Origin: Spelaeicoccus albus
GTDB taxonomy: Bacteria > Actinomycetota > Actinomycetes > Actinomycetales > Brevibacteriaceae
DNA length: 64,000 nucleotides
Assembly: GCF_013409065.1 (NCBI RefSeq)
Contig: NZ_JACBZP010000001.1
Span: 1 to 64,000, forward strand
Direction of reading: 5' to 3'
Below the pieces are notes generated by a model. The model had not been told where the DNA came from, ran no database searches, and saw nothing but the letters and a program-made list of their open reading frames with translations. The position numbers and the translations under genes were made by a program. The stretch's first letter is position 1. Each line of letters opens with the position of its first letter. Positions 17,812-26,960 of this stretch are shown here, piece after piece.

Positions 17812-18345
17812 TCAGACGCGGGCCAGCAGCGAGGTGAAAACTCGCGCTCTGAGTTCCTCGCTCGGCAGCGGAAGACCCGACACCGCGCACAGGAATAGCC
17901 CGTCGCCGACCAGTCGGATGGTTTCTGCCAAAACCGGATCGGCGACCTCGCCGTGTACGGCGTCGACCCATTCGGTGAAGACACCGCGGATCTTGGCGCT
18001 CGCGTCGGGGTCGGTGCCATCGGCCGCGCGCAATACCGCGATCACCGACCAGTACAGCCCGGAGTCCTCCGGTTTGCCCGGGATCGCGGTTTCCAGGAAC
18101 GACTGGGCGACGGATCCGTCGCCGGCCTGCGCCGCGGCGATTTCGGCGCGCGTGACGTCGGCGAGTCGGTCGATCAGTCCGTCAACCAGGTCGCGTTTGC
18201 TGCCGAAATGGTAGAGCAGGCCGCCCTTGGACACGCCAGCCGCCGCTGCAACCGATTCGAGCGTGACGGCTGCCGGGCCGGAAGTCAGCAGCACGTGCTG
18301 TAATGCGTCGAGAATCCTCCCGCGAGTCCGATGTGCCACGGTCAC
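17812..18345 (-). CDS. TetR/AcrR family transcriptional regulator
   Basis: A 177-residue protein with an N-terminal HTH (TLESVAAAAGVSKGGLLYHF, residues 24-43) followed by helices of the ligand domain. The start is a GTG at 18345; a second GTG two codons later is possible. Its target is unclear: the gene faces the M20 peptidase gene tail to tail and precedes nothing in its own direction. The LLYHFGSKRDLVDGL form is typical of many drug- or metabolite-sensing TetR proteins. Confidence 0.85.
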   Translation of the reverse strand: MTVAHRTRGRILDALQHVLLTSGPAAVTLESVAAAAGVSKGGLLYHFGSKRDLVDGLIDRLADVTRAEIAAAQAGDGSVAQSFLETAIPGKPEDSGLYWSVIAVLRAADGTDPDASAKIRGVFTEWVDAVHGEVADPVLAETIRLVGDGLFLCAVSGLPLPSEELRARVFTSLLARV

Positions 18346-18386
18346 AGCCTATCGCCGGGCCGATGGCCCTGCCGGACGCGTCCGGG

Positions 18387-19949
18387 TCAGCGGCACGTCG
18401 TCCCCCGGGGCGGCATTGTCCCGGTGACGAAATACGCGTCGACTTTCTTGTTGATGCACGGCCCGGCCCTGCCGTACGCCGTATGGCCCTCGCCCTTCCA
18501 CGTCAGCAGTCGGGCTCCCGGTAGTTTCCGTGTCAGGGATTTCGCCCACGCGTACGGGGTGGCCGGGTCGCCGGTCGTGCCCACCACGAGGATCGGAGCG
18601 GTGCCGGGCTTATCGGTGCCGGGCTTATCGGTGCCGGGCTTGTCGGTGCCGGGCGGCTTCGGGGCGTGCGCAGTTGACGGGACGGGCCAGTTTGCGCACG
18701 TCAGCCCGGTGTAGGCCAACTCGGGGCCGAACGTCGGCGACGCCTTTTCGATCCGCGCCGCGACGGCCCGCATGGCAGCTTTCTTGGCCGGCGGCGAATA
18801 GTCCAGACAGTTGATGGCAATGAATGCCTCGTTGCCGTTCGACGTGTAATTCCCGGACTGATCGCGGTCGGCACTCTGGTCGGCAAGTGCCAACAGCACG
18901 CTCGGATCACCATTCATGGCGCCGGCCAATCCCTGGGTCAGATACTGCCAATTCGCAGTGTTGTACAACGCCGCGATGATCCCCGAAGCCAACAGTGAAC
19001 CGCCGACTTTCCGGCCGTCCGTCGCCGTCAGCGGGGTGCGCGTGGCCGAGTCGAGCAGTGCGCGTACCTGCCGCGCACCGTGATCCACTCCCCCGTCGAG
19101 CGGGCAATCGGGCTGTTGCCCGCAACGGCGGATATAGACGCGAAGCTCACGCTCGAAGCCCTTTGCCTGTCCCAACGCGATCTGCACGCTCGTCAGCGAC
19201 GGATCCAATGCGCCGTCCAGCACGAACCTGCCGACCTTGCCGGGATACAGCCGTGCATAGGTGGCGCCGAGCTTGGTGCCGTACGAGAATCCGAGGTAGT
19301 TCAGCTTGCGCTCGCCCAGTGCCGCGCGGATCACGTCCATGTCCCGGGCAGCGCTTTCGGTGTCGACGTGTTCCAGCAGGGCGCCGGTGTGCTTTTGGCA
19401 GGCGTTGGCGAACCGGTGGTACATGGAGCGCAGGTTTTTGAAGCCGGCGTCGGTGTCCGGATCGGCGTCATTGCTGCGCATGCGGTCGCGCCCTGCGTCA
19501 GTGAAGCAGTCGACCGCCGACGATCGGCCGACCCCGCGAGGGTCGAAGCCGGCTATCGCATAATGACTTTGCAGCCGGTCGGTCGTCACATAGCCGAGCG
19601 AATCCTTGACGATGTTGAAGCCGGACCCGCCCGGGCCGCCCGGATCGACGAGGATGGTGCCGCGGGTGTTGTCGGCCTGCTGTGTGCGGATGACGGCGAT
19701 GCCGATTTCGCTGCCGTCCGGATCGTCCCAGTCGAGCGGCACTTTCACGGTGGCGCATTGGAACTTATCGAAGCACGTCGACCAATCGACGTGCTGGGTC
19801 AAGTATTCGCGGGCAGCGCCGGTCTGCGACCGGCTCGGGGACGGCGACGGGCCGGAATCGTCGTCCGTGCCGGTCGCGCTGCATCCGGCAGTCATGGTGA
19901 CGGCCAGGACGGCCGCTGCGGCGAGGAGCCTACGTACGCCCCGGCTCAT
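18387..19949 (-). CDS. Alpha/beta hydrolase of the TAP (tripeptidyl aminopeptidase) family, lipoprotein
   Basis: A 520-residue protein with a lipoprotein signal (hydrophobic stretch 8-20, lipobox TAGC with C23). The nucleophile elbow is GFSYGTKLG, with an oxyanion region GGPGGSG earlier. The C-terminal TAP domain ends with a catalytic His in WKGEGHTAYG. Such enzymes release N-terminal tripeptides or hydrolyse esters outside the cell. An in-frame GTDKP repeat is inserted near residues 440-456, before the C-terminal PILVVGTTGDPATPY strand. Its start overlaps the holB stop by 4 bp (ATGA). Confidence 0.88.
   Translation of the reverse strand: MSRGVRRLLAAAAVLAVTMTAGCSATGTDDDSGPSPSPSRSQTGAAREYLTQHVDWSTCFDKFQCATVKVPLDWDDPDGSEIGIAVIRTQQADNTRGTILVDPGGPGGSGFNIVKDSLGYVTTDRLQSHYAIAGFDPRGVGRSSAVDCFTDAGRDRMRSNDADPDTDAGFKNLRSMYHRFANACQKHTGALLEHVDTESAARDMDVIRAALGERKLNYLGFSYGTKLGATYARLYPGKVGRFVLDGALDPSLTSVQIALGQAKGFERELRVYIRRCGQQPDCPLDGGVDHGARQVRALLDSATRTPLTATDGRKVGGSLLASGIIAALYNTANWQYLTQGLAGAMNGDPSVLLALADQSADRDQSGNYTSNGNEAFIAINCLDYSPPAKKAAMRAVAARIEKASPTFGPELAYTGLTCANWPVPSTAHAPKPPGTDKPGTDKPGTDKPGTAPILVVGTTGDPATPYAWAKSLTRKLPGARLLTWKGEGHTAYGRAGPCINKKVDAYFVTGTMPPRGTTCR
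18601..18655. repeat. 15-bp in-frame tandem repeat in the TAP hydrolase gene
   Basis: GTGCCGGGCTTATCG occurs at 18601-18615 and 18616-18630. A copy with one change follows at 18631-18645, then a partial copy. In the protein this reads GTDKP three times followed by GT. The insert lies in a surface-type linker. Confidence 0.9.
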
Positions 19950-21094
19950 CGACGCAGCGCCAACGCCATGGATTCCATCGCCAGCAACGGGGACACATTG
20001 GCGGCCAGGGACTCCCGTGTCCGGCCGATGCTGTCGAGTTTGCCCAACGTCGATTCGGCCCGAGACTCCGCCGCCATCGATTTGATCTGCGCGGTGAATC
20101 GTGTGTTCATGATTTCGCCATTCGCGCCGAGCTGCACCATCAGCACGTCACGGTAGAGCGACAGCAGATCAAGCATCGCCCGGTCGAGCACGTCGCGCCT
20201 GGCACGGGTGGACCGGCGCTTCTGGTCTTCTTCGAGTTGTCGGATCTGCGCGCGCAGTGCCGGCGGCAGGGTGCTGCCGCTTTCCGCGCCAAGGGTGCGG
20301 AGCAGCTCGGCTCGTTCCCGGGCGTCACGTTCTTCCGTCACAGCCTTGGCCTCGACGGCGGCCAAGTCGACAAGTTCGCCGGCTTTCACGACTGCCATGC
20401 CGACGGACGTGATCTCGGTCGGCAACCGGAGAATGGCTTCGCGCCGCTCTCGCGCGTCGTCGTCGGTCGCCAGTCGTCTGGCTCGGCCGATATGGCTTTG
20501 CGCGGCGCGGGCCGCTTCGGCGGCACGCTCGGCGTCGACCCCGAATTTGCGTTCGAGGAGTGCCGCGACTTCCGCGGCCGGCGGCACCCGCAGCGTCAAT
20601 GCCCGGCAGCGCGACCTGATGGTCGTGACGACGTCCGCCGGACTGGGCGCGCACAAGAGCCAGACCGTCCGCTCGGGCGGTTCCTCAATGGCCTTGAGCA
20701 GCACGTTCGACGTGCGTTCGACCATCCGATCGGCATCCTCCACGATGATCACGCGCCACCTGCCGCCGGACGGGGCACGTTGCGCCTGCTGCACCAGATC
20801 ACGGACTTCGGCGATGGTAATAGTGACCTTCTCGGTCGCCACAATCGTCACGTCGGCGTGAGTGCCGGCGAAGGCGGTGCGCGTGTCTTGGCTCTCGGAC
20901 TCGCCGCCGTCCGGACTCACCAGAGCCGCCGCAAAGGCGCGTGCGGCCACGGAACGCCCCGATCCGGGCGGGCCGGTGAACAGCCAGGCGTGCGTCATCG
21001 ACGACGCCGGCGCGAGCCCGGACCCGGCAGCAACTGCCTGCTTCAACGTGTCGACGACGCCCGGCTGGCCGACGATCTCGTCCCACACGCTCAT
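19946..21094 (-). CDS. holB: DNA polymerase III subunit delta'
   Basis: A 382-residue clamp-loader subunit. It has a degenerate P-loop GPPGSGRS (about residue 40), the DEAD-like VIIVEDADRM, LLKAIEEPPERTVWLLC and the SRC motif in TTIRSRCRAL, all typical of delta'. It helps load the sliding clamp with gamma/tau and delta. The four cysteines of the zinc module that normally follow the P-loop in delta' proteins are missing: that segment reads SPDGGESESQDTRTAF. The start overlaps the tmk stop by 4 bp, and its stop overlaps the next start, so the three genes are translationally coupled. Confidence 0.92.
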   Translation of the reverse strand: MSVWDEIVGQPGVVDTLKQAVAAGSGLAPASSMTHAWLFTGPPGSGRSVAARAFAAALVSPDGGESESQDTRTAFAGTHADVTIVATEKVTITIAEVRDLVQQAQRAPSGGRWRVIIVEDADRMVERTSNVLLKAIEEPPERTVWLLCAPSPADVVTTIRSRCRALTLRVPPAAEVAALLERKFGVDAERAAEAARAAQSHIGRARRLATDDDARERREAILRLPTEITSVGMAVVKAGELVDLAAVEAKAVTEERDARERAELLRTLGAESGSTLPPALRAQIRQLEEDQKRRSTRARRDVLDRAMLDLLSLYRDVLMVQLGANGEIMNTRFTAQIKSMAAESRAESTLGKLDSIGRTRESLAANVSPLLAMESMALALRR

Positions 21095-23268
21095 CGGTTC
21101 TCTTCCCGTTGCCGGCGCAGTCGCTCCCGCGCACGCCGTTCGGCCTCCGCCTGAGATCGCAAACGCTCCAAATAGTCGGCATGCTCCGGTTTGATCGGCT
21201 CCGATTCGACGTGTACCGGCTCCCGAATGACACGCGTCCGGTCGTCGTCGGGGCTTTCGGGTTCGACCGGAACGGCACGCGTCCGGTCGTCGTCGGGGCT
21301 TTCGGGTTCGACCGGAACGGCACGCGTCCGGTCGTCGTCGGGGCTTTCGCGTTCGACCGGGCCCACAGGTTCGGCGAGCGGTTCGCCGCGGTCCAGATCG
21401 GCGGCTGCGACGAACGGTGTGAGCGCTTCGACAATCGTTGCCGTGACGTCCGCCGGGTCGCCGGACGCGTCCACGACGACGTATCGGTCCGGATCCGCGG
21501 CGGCAAGATCGAGAAAGCGTTGACGTACCCGGCGGTGGAACTCCGCCGGCTCCTTTTCCAAGTGATCTTGCGGCCCGCGATCGCCGCGCCGCCGAGCCGC
21601 TTCCACCGGGTCGACATCAAGGACCACCGTGACGTCCGCCAGCAATCCGGCGGTGGCCCAGCGAGAGAGATCGGCAATCATCTCCGAGTCGGAGTCTCGC
21701 CCGGCCCCCTGATAGGCGATCGACGAATCCATGTACCGGTCGGTGATCACTGCCCGGCCGGCGCGGAGCGCCGGGCGGATCAGGGTGTCCACGTGGTGCC
21801 CTCGGTCTGCGGCGAACAGCAGGGCTTCGGCACGCGGTGGAACGCCGCCGTCCGACAACAGGACGTCGCGCAGCTTCACTCCGGTTTCGGTCCCGCCGGG
21901 TTCACGGGTCACGACGACGCCGACTCCGTGCCGTTCTTCCAGCCAGGCGGCGATAGCGGCCGCCTGGGTTGATTTTCCGGCGCCGTCACCGCCTTCCAGC
22001 GCAATGAAGAGTCCGCGGCCCGACCTGTGGCCGTCCGATGCGTCGCCGTCGTCGTGTCGCCCGCTGTCCGTGGCTGCCGCGACTGTTCGTCCGGCGGGCT
22101 TCCAGGCAGCGGCGATTTCGGTGCCGATACCTCGCAGACGCCTGTCGTCGAGTACCAGCAAAGCGACGATTCCCGTCACCACCCCGAGGACCCCCAGTAC
22201 CAGCAGCGCACCGTCGGTCGGGCCGATCGTCCAGCTCACGTGCGAACTGACTTCGGCGCGGCCGCTCATGCCGCCGGCAGCCACCAGAAGGGCAAGCCCG
22301 CCGCCAACTCCCGCACAAGCAACCGATCGGGTGCCCGGTTGCCGTTCGGCGTCCTGCGCGGCGGCGGCCGTGCCGCCCAGCCAGCCGATCAGGCCGGAAA
22401 GAGCGGCGACCGCCGTGACTTCGGTGACGACGCCGATGCCGATCACCATGACCCCGGCGGATATCAGACACAGAGCGATCAGTCGCGGCCGGGACAGTCC
22501 GGGCATGACCCTCGCCGATGTCGTCAGGCCCAACGCGATGCCGCACAGCGCCAGTAAGACGGTGAACGCCACTCCCGCTTGTCCGCCGGCGCCACTTTCG
22601 ACCTGGCTGGATACGACTGCGGCGCCTACCAAGGCGACGGTTGCGGCCACTGCCCATATCGGCGTTGTCTTGCCGCCTTGGGTCATGCCGAATTTGTCAG
22701 CGCTCAGCTGCCACCGAGCAGCAAATGCGCAGACCCCGCCGGCAATCATGAGGATCGCCGACACGGGAGCCAGCCAGGTCAACGCGTCAGCGCCCGCGGC
22801 GACGCCGCCGACAAGCTGGGCGGCCAGCGTTCCGATCACGTAGAGCCCTGCGGAGGCCATGGCCGGCCTCAGCCGTCGTCCGCGCCGGCCCGCCACGACG
22901 ATTCGGCCGTAGACGCCAAGAAGCAAAGCCGCCACCGCGATCCACCACACGTGTTGCACGACCGAGGTCGCCGTGACCGCCAACCCGGCAATGATCGCCG
23001 CGCCGGCCACCGCCCGACGCATTTCGATGCGTTGGACAGCCTTGCGCAGCGTGACTCTCGGGACCAGCCATGGCAGGGCGGCGATCGCCAGTACCACGGC
23101 AAGTGACAGATTTGCTGCCCGGAAACCGCCGCCGGCGTGACCGAAGCGGTATGCCAACGCGGCAAGCACCATGAGTGCGAGCCATCCTCCGCCGGCAAGC
23201 AACATCCCGGCCGTCCCGGATACGCCGCCGGCTCCGGACGGGTCGCTCGTCGCATTCGTTGGCTTCAC
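21091..23268 (-). CDS. tmk: Thymidylate kinase fused to an N-terminal membrane domain
   Basis: A 725-residue fusion. Residues 20-375 contain about ten hydrophobic helices. Residues 418-627 are a complete dTMP kinase: P-loop LEGGDGAGKST (425-434), TREPGGT, DRYMDSSIAYQGAG and the lid region RRRGDRGPQDHLEKEP. The kinase makes dTDP from dTMP. A charged C-terminal tail holds three copies of a 15-residue repeat and ends in an Arg/Glu-rich helix. Large membrane-fused Tmk proteins are known in actinobacteria, but the role of the membrane part is not. It is first in the tmk-holB-TAP operon. Confidence 0.92.
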   Translation of the reverse strand: MKPTNATSDPSGAGGVSGTAGMLLAGGGWLALMVLAALAYRFGHAGGGFRAANLSLAVVLAIAALPWLVPRVTLRKAVQRIEMRRAVAGAAIIAGLAVTATSVVQHVWWIAVAALLLGVYGRIVVAGRRGRRLRPAMASAGLYVIGTLAAQLVGGVAAGADALTWLAPVSAILMIAGGVCAFAARWQLSADKFGMTQGGKTTPIWAVAATVALVGAAVVSSQVESGAGGQAGVAFTVLLALCGIALGLTTSARVMPGLSRPRLIALCLISAGVMVIGIGVVTEVTAVAALSGLIGWLGGTAAAAQDAERQPGTRSVACAGVGGGLALLVAAGGMSGRAEVSSHVSWTIGPTDGALLVLGVLGVVTGIVALLVLDDRRLRGIGTEIAAAWKPAGRTVAAATDSGRHDDGDASDGHRSGRGLFIALEGGDGAGKSTQAAAIAAWLEERHGVGVVVTREPGGTETGVKLRDVLLSDGGVPPRAEALLFAADRGHHVDTLIRPALRAGRAVITDRYMDSSIAYQGAGRDSDSEMIADLSRWATAGLLADVTVVLDVDPVEAARRRGDRGPQDHLEKEPAEFHRRVRQRFLDLAAADPDRYVVVDASGDPADVTATIVEALTPFVAAADLDRGEPLAEPVGPVERESPDDDRTRAVPVEPESPDDDRTRAVPVEPESPDDDRTRVIREPVHVESEPIKPEHADYLERLRSQAEAERRARERLRRQREENR
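21231..21365. repeat. 45-bp in-frame tandem repeat in the tmk tail
   Basis: Three consecutive 45-bp units start at 21231, 21276 and 21321. The first two are identical and the third diverges near its end. They encode ESPDDDRTRAVPVEP-type acidic repeats outside the kinase fold. Confidence 0.92.
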
Positions 23269-23344
23269 GTTTCTAGCCTACCGGCGACGCCCGACTGCGC
23301 CGCCGGCCCGTTCGACCGTCGGCCGGCGGTACTCTTGGGGTGAT

Positions 23345-24037
23345 ATGACCCTGCCCCCACTTGCCGTCCGCGAGGTACCGACTCCGCGGTCGGCCGCCGC
23401 GGCTCTCGGCGGCGGCAAGGACCTGCTGGATGCGGCCCGCGAGGGACGGATCGACGCGACCTTGCGGATCTACCGACCTCATCCGACTGTGGCGTTCGGG
23501 CAGCGCGACAGGTTTCTCGACGGTTTCGACGACGCGCGGGTTGCCGCACGCGAGCACGGATTCACTCCCCTGTTGCGGCCCGTGGGCGGACGTGCTGCCG
23601 CATTCCACCGCGGCTCGCTCGTCTTCGACCACATCGAGCCGACGTCGCAGCCCATTGCTCGCACGCAGGATCGTTTTGCCGAATTCGCCGAATTGTACCG
23701 ACGGGCTCTCGCATCGCTCGGCGTCGATGCGCGCACGGGCGAGATACCGGGTGAATACTGTGCCGGCGAACACAGCGTCAACGGGGCCGGCACGGTCAAG
23801 CTGGTCGGCACCGCGCAACGCATCGTGTCGAACGCATGGCTGTTCTCCTCGGTCGTCGTGGTCGCCGATTCGGCCCCGATCCGAAGTGTGCTCATCGACG
23901 TATATACGGCGCTGGGGCTGGAATGGGCGCCGTCCACGGCCGGCGCCGTCGAGGATCTGGTGCCCGGCATTGGCATCGAGGACGTCAAGGACGCCGTACT
24001 CGCCGAGTTTGCGCGCACCCGCCGGCTCACCCGCTGA
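23345..24037 (+). CDS. Lipoate/biotin-protein ligase family protein
   Basis: A 230-residue protein of the BPL/LplA/LipB fold. It has RPVGGRAAAFHRGSLVF (substrate loop, family motif RRxxGG-like) and NGAGTVKLVGTAQRI, whose lysine matches the catalytic lysine of lipoate ligases. There is no separate C-terminal accessory domain. It may attach lipoate or octanoate to acyl-carrier domains, or be a paralogue of unknown specificity. The ATG at 23345 is preferred over an upstream start at 23171 because the latter would overlap the divergent tmk gene and add unrelated residues. Confidence 0.82.
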   Translation: MTLPPLAVREVPTPRSAAAALGGGKDLLDAAREGRIDATLRIYRPHPTVAFGQRDRFLDGFDDARVAAREHGFTPLLRPVGGRAAAFHRGSLVFDHIEPTSQPIARTQDRFAEFAELYRRALASLGVDARTGEIPGEYCAGEHSVNGAGTVKLVGTAQRIVSNAWLFSSVVVVADSAPIRSVLIDVYTALGLEWAPSTAGAVEDLVPGIGIEDVKDAVLAEFARTRRLTR

Positions 24038-24049
24038 CCGGCTACCGCA

Positions 24050-24125
24050 CTCGCAAAACGCGGCGCGGCGTCGGGAACGCCCCGTCATGACGGCGCGGTC
24101 TATACGGCGCGCCGCGTTTTGTGAG
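24050..24125. terminator. Large inverted repeat between lplA-like gene and topA
   Basis: CTCGCAAAACGCGGCGCG (24050-24067) pairs with its near-perfect complement at 24108-24125 (one mismatch in 18). The 40-nt loop contains the palindrome CCGTCATGACGG (24082-24093). AAAA and TTTT flank the GC core in the arms, as in bidirectional terminators. It fills the convergent gap. A small mobile palindromic element is the other possibility. Confidence 0.6.
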
Positions 24126-24152
24126 GGGAAGCGGGAAAGGGGTGCGGCGCCG

Positions 24153-26924
24153 CTACTTCTTGGTTGCCGACTTCTTCTTGGCGGCCGGCTTCTTTTTCGC
24201 TGCCGGCTTCTTTTTGGCCGGAGCCTTTGCCCGCTTTTCGGCAAGCAGCTCGGCGGCTCGCTCAAGCGTGACGTCGTCGACGCTGTCGGCCTTCCGCAGC
24301 GTGGCGTTCGTCTCCCCGTCCGTCACATACGGTCCGAATCGGCCGTCTTTGACGACGACCGGCTTCTCGCTTGCCGGGTCGGTGCCCAGCTCGCGCAACG
24401 GTGCGGCGGCCTGCCGGCCGCGCCGCTTCGGTTCGGCATAAATCTTGAGCGCTTCATCGAGCGTGATGTCGAAGATCTGCTCTTCTTCGGTCAACGACCG
24501 TGAATCGGTGCCCTTCTTCAAATACGGGCCGTATCTGCCGTTTTGCGCGGTGATGGGGTCGCCGCTCTCCGGATCGGTGCCGACCACGCGCGGCTGCGAC
24601 AAGAGCTTCAACGCCTGGTCCAGAGTGACAGTGGCCGGATCCATCGATTTGAACAAGGACGCCGTGCGCGGCTTTTCCTTCTTGGCCGTCTTCTTCGTGC
24701 CCGACTTAGCACCCGACTTGGCACCCGTTTGAGCTGCCGATGTCTTTGCCGCGCCGTCCGGCTTTGAAGCCGCAGCATCGTCATCCGGAATCACCTCGGT
24801 CACGTACGGTCCGAAACGTCCGGATTTCGACACGATGGTGCGACCGGTTTCCGGGTCGGTGCCGAGTTCACGGTCGCCGTCCGCTTGCTTTTCCACGAGT
24901 TCGCGGGCCTTGTCGGCGGTTAACTCATCGGGCGACAACTCGTCGGGGACCGAGACGCGGCGCGCCGCGCCGTCCTCACCGGCCAGTTCCAGATACGGCC
25001 CGTACCTGCCGACCCGCAACGTGATGCCGTCGGCGATCTCGATCGAGTTCAATGCGCGAGCGTCGATATCGCCGAGCGAATCGACTACCTCTTTCAATCC
25101 GAACGTCTCGGAGCCGTCGCGGCCGAAGTAAAAGTCGTGCAGCCAATTGGCGCGATCCGAGCGGCCGTCCGCGATGGTGTCCAGGTCGTCTTCCATCTCG
25201 GCGGTGAACCGGTAGTTGACGAAGCGGGCGAAGTGCTCTTCGAGAAGCCGGATGACCGAGAACGCCACCCAGCTGGGCACTAGCGCATTGCCGCGATTCC
25301 GCACGTAGCCGCGGTCTTGAATGGTGGAGATCGTCGACGCGTACGTCGACGGGCGGCCGATTCCCAATTCCTCGAGTGCCTTCACCAAGCTTGCTTCCGT
25401 GTACCGCGGCGGCGGCGACGTTTCGTGACCGTCCGGGTTCACCACGAGGACGTCGAGCTTTTGCCCCTCGGTCAGCTCGGGCAGCCGCGATTCACTGTCC
25501 TTGTCGCCGTCCTCGTACCGGGCCGCATCACGGCCCTCCTCGTACGCGGCCAGGAATCCGCGGAACGTGATCACCGTGCCGGACGCCGCAAGCTCGACCG
25601 ACCGGCGATTGCCTTCGATATCGAGCAGCGCCGACAGACGCGCCGAAGCGGTCGATCCGCGGGCGTCGGCCATCTGCGACGCCACTGTGCGCTTCCAGAT
25701 CAGGTCGTAGAGCCGGAACTCGTTGCCGTGCAGTTTGCCGGCGACCTGCGCCGGCGTTTGAAATTGGTCGCCGGCTGGGCGAATGGCCTCGTGCGCTTCC
25801 TGCGCGTTCTTGTCCTTGCCTTGATACACGCGCGGCTTTTCCGGCACGAATTCGCCGCCGTACAACTCGGAGGCCTGCCGCCGCGCCGCGTTGATGGCTT
25901 GTCCGGACAACTGCGGCGAGTCGGTACGCATATAGGTGATGTAGCCGTTTTCGTACAGCGACTGGGCAGTGCTCATCGTGGCACGCGCCGACAACCGGAG
26001 TTTGCGTCCGGCCTCCTGCTGGAGCGTGGACGTCGTGAACGGCGCCGCCGGACGCCGCTTGTACGGTTTCGTTTCCAGCGATTTCACGCCGAGCGTGCCG
26101 ACGGGGGCGGTTTCGAGCGCGCCGGCCAGCGAGCGCACCGTCGCTTCGTCTAACGCCGTGGCCTTCGCCGGGGACTTCAGTGCGCCACGGTCGTCGAAAT
26201 CCCGGCCGGTGGCGACCTTGTCGCCGTCCACGGCGACGAGCCTGGCCGTAAAGGGCTGATGGTCGGTGGTCGGCGTGACGCTGGCGGTCAGATCCCAGTA
26301 CGCCGCCGACCGGAATGCCATTCGTTCGCGTTCGCGTTCGACGACGAGCCGGACGCCGACCGACTGGACACGTCCGGCCGACAGGCCCGGCCCGACCTTG
26401 CGCCAAAGCACCGGGGACACTTCGTAGCCGTACAACCGGTCCAAGATCCGGCGGGTCTCTTGCGCATCGACAAGTGACGTGTCCAGGTCGCGTGTGTTCT
26501 CCAGCGCGCGGGTGATCGCGTCCTTGGTGATTTCGCCGAAGACCATCCGCTTGACCGGGACCTTCGGGGACAATACCTGGAGCAGATGCCAGGCGATGGC
26601 CTCGCCCTCGCGGTCGTTATCGGTGGCCAGCAGGAGCTCGTCGGCGTCCTTCAAGAGCTTTTTGAGCTCGGTGACCTTCTTCTTTTTGTCCGGATAGACC
26701 CGATAGTACGGCTCGAATCCGTCGTTGACGTCGACGGCGAACTTCCCGTACGGGCCTTTTTTCATGTCCGCCGGCAGCTCGGACGGCTGCGGAAGGTCAC
26801 GAATATGGCCAACGGAGGCCTCCACGTCATAGCCGTCGCCAAGGTAGCCCGCGATCTTGCGGGCTTTGGCCGGCGACTCGACGATGACGAGTCGACGTGG
26901 CGTAGCAGCTTCCGTAGGGGACAC
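24153..26924 (-). CDS. topA: DNA topoisomerase I
   Basis: A 923-residue type IA enzyme. It has the Toprim domain at the N-terminus (RLVIVESPAKARKIAGYL, DNDREGEAIAWHL with acidic metal ligands) and the active-site tyrosine in GYITYMRTDSPQLS. RPSTYASTISTIQDRGYV is also conserved. The C-terminus has four actinobacterial repeats with the motif GRYGPY or GRFGPYV in place of zinc fingers, and ends in a Lys/Ala/Pro-rich tail. It relaxes negative supercoils. Expressed alone; it converges on the lplA-like gene. Confidence 0.97.
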   Translation of the reverse strand: MSPTEAATPRRLVIVESPAKARKIAGYLGDGYDVEASVGHIRDLPQPSELPADMKKGPYGKFAVDVNDGFEPYYRVYPDKKKKVTELKKLLKDADELLLATDNDREGEAIAWHLLQVLSPKVPVKRMVFGEITKDAITRALENTRDLDTSLVDAQETRRILDRLYGYEVSPVLWRKVGPGLSAGRVQSVGVRLVVERERERMAFRSAAYWDLTASVTPTTDHQPFTARLVAVDGDKVATGRDFDDRGALKSPAKATALDEATVRSLAGALETAPVGTLGVKSLETKPYKRRPAAPFTTSTLQQEAGRKLRLSARATMSTAQSLYENGYITYMRTDSPQLSGQAINAARRQASELYGGEFVPEKPRVYQGKDKNAQEAHEAIRPAGDQFQTPAQVAGKLHGNEFRLYDLIWKRTVASQMADARGSTASARLSALLDIEGNRRSVELAASGTVITFRGFLAAYEEGRDAARYEDGDKDSESRLPELTEGQKLDVLVVNPDGHETSPPPRYTEASLVKALEELGIGRPSTYASTISTIQDRGYVRNRGNALVPSWVAFSVIRLLEEHFARFVNYRFTAEMEDDLDTIADGRSDRANWLHDFYFGRDGSETFGLKEVVDSLGDIDARALNSIEIADGITLRVGRYGPYLELAGEDGAARRVSVPDELSPDELTADKARELVEKQADGDRELGTDPETGRTIVSKSGRFGPYVTEVIPDDDAAASKPDGAAKTSAAQTGAKSGAKSGTKKTAKKEKPRTASLFKSMDPATVTLDQALKLLSQPRVVGTDPESGDPITAQNGRYGPYLKKGTDSRSLTEEEQIFDITLDEALKIYAEPKRRGRQAAAPLRELGTDPASEKPVVVKDGRFGPYVTDGETNATLRKADSVDDVTLERAAELLAEKRAKAPAKKKPAAKKKPAAKKKSATKK

Positions 26925-26960
26925 AGGGCTATTCCTTTCGCCGCGTAACGCGCGGCAGCG

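Noticed and set aside
16826-18214. 462-codon open frame on the plus strand
   Set aside because: Out-of-frame reading of the M20 peptidase gene continuing antisense into the TetR gene; Arg-rich shadow.
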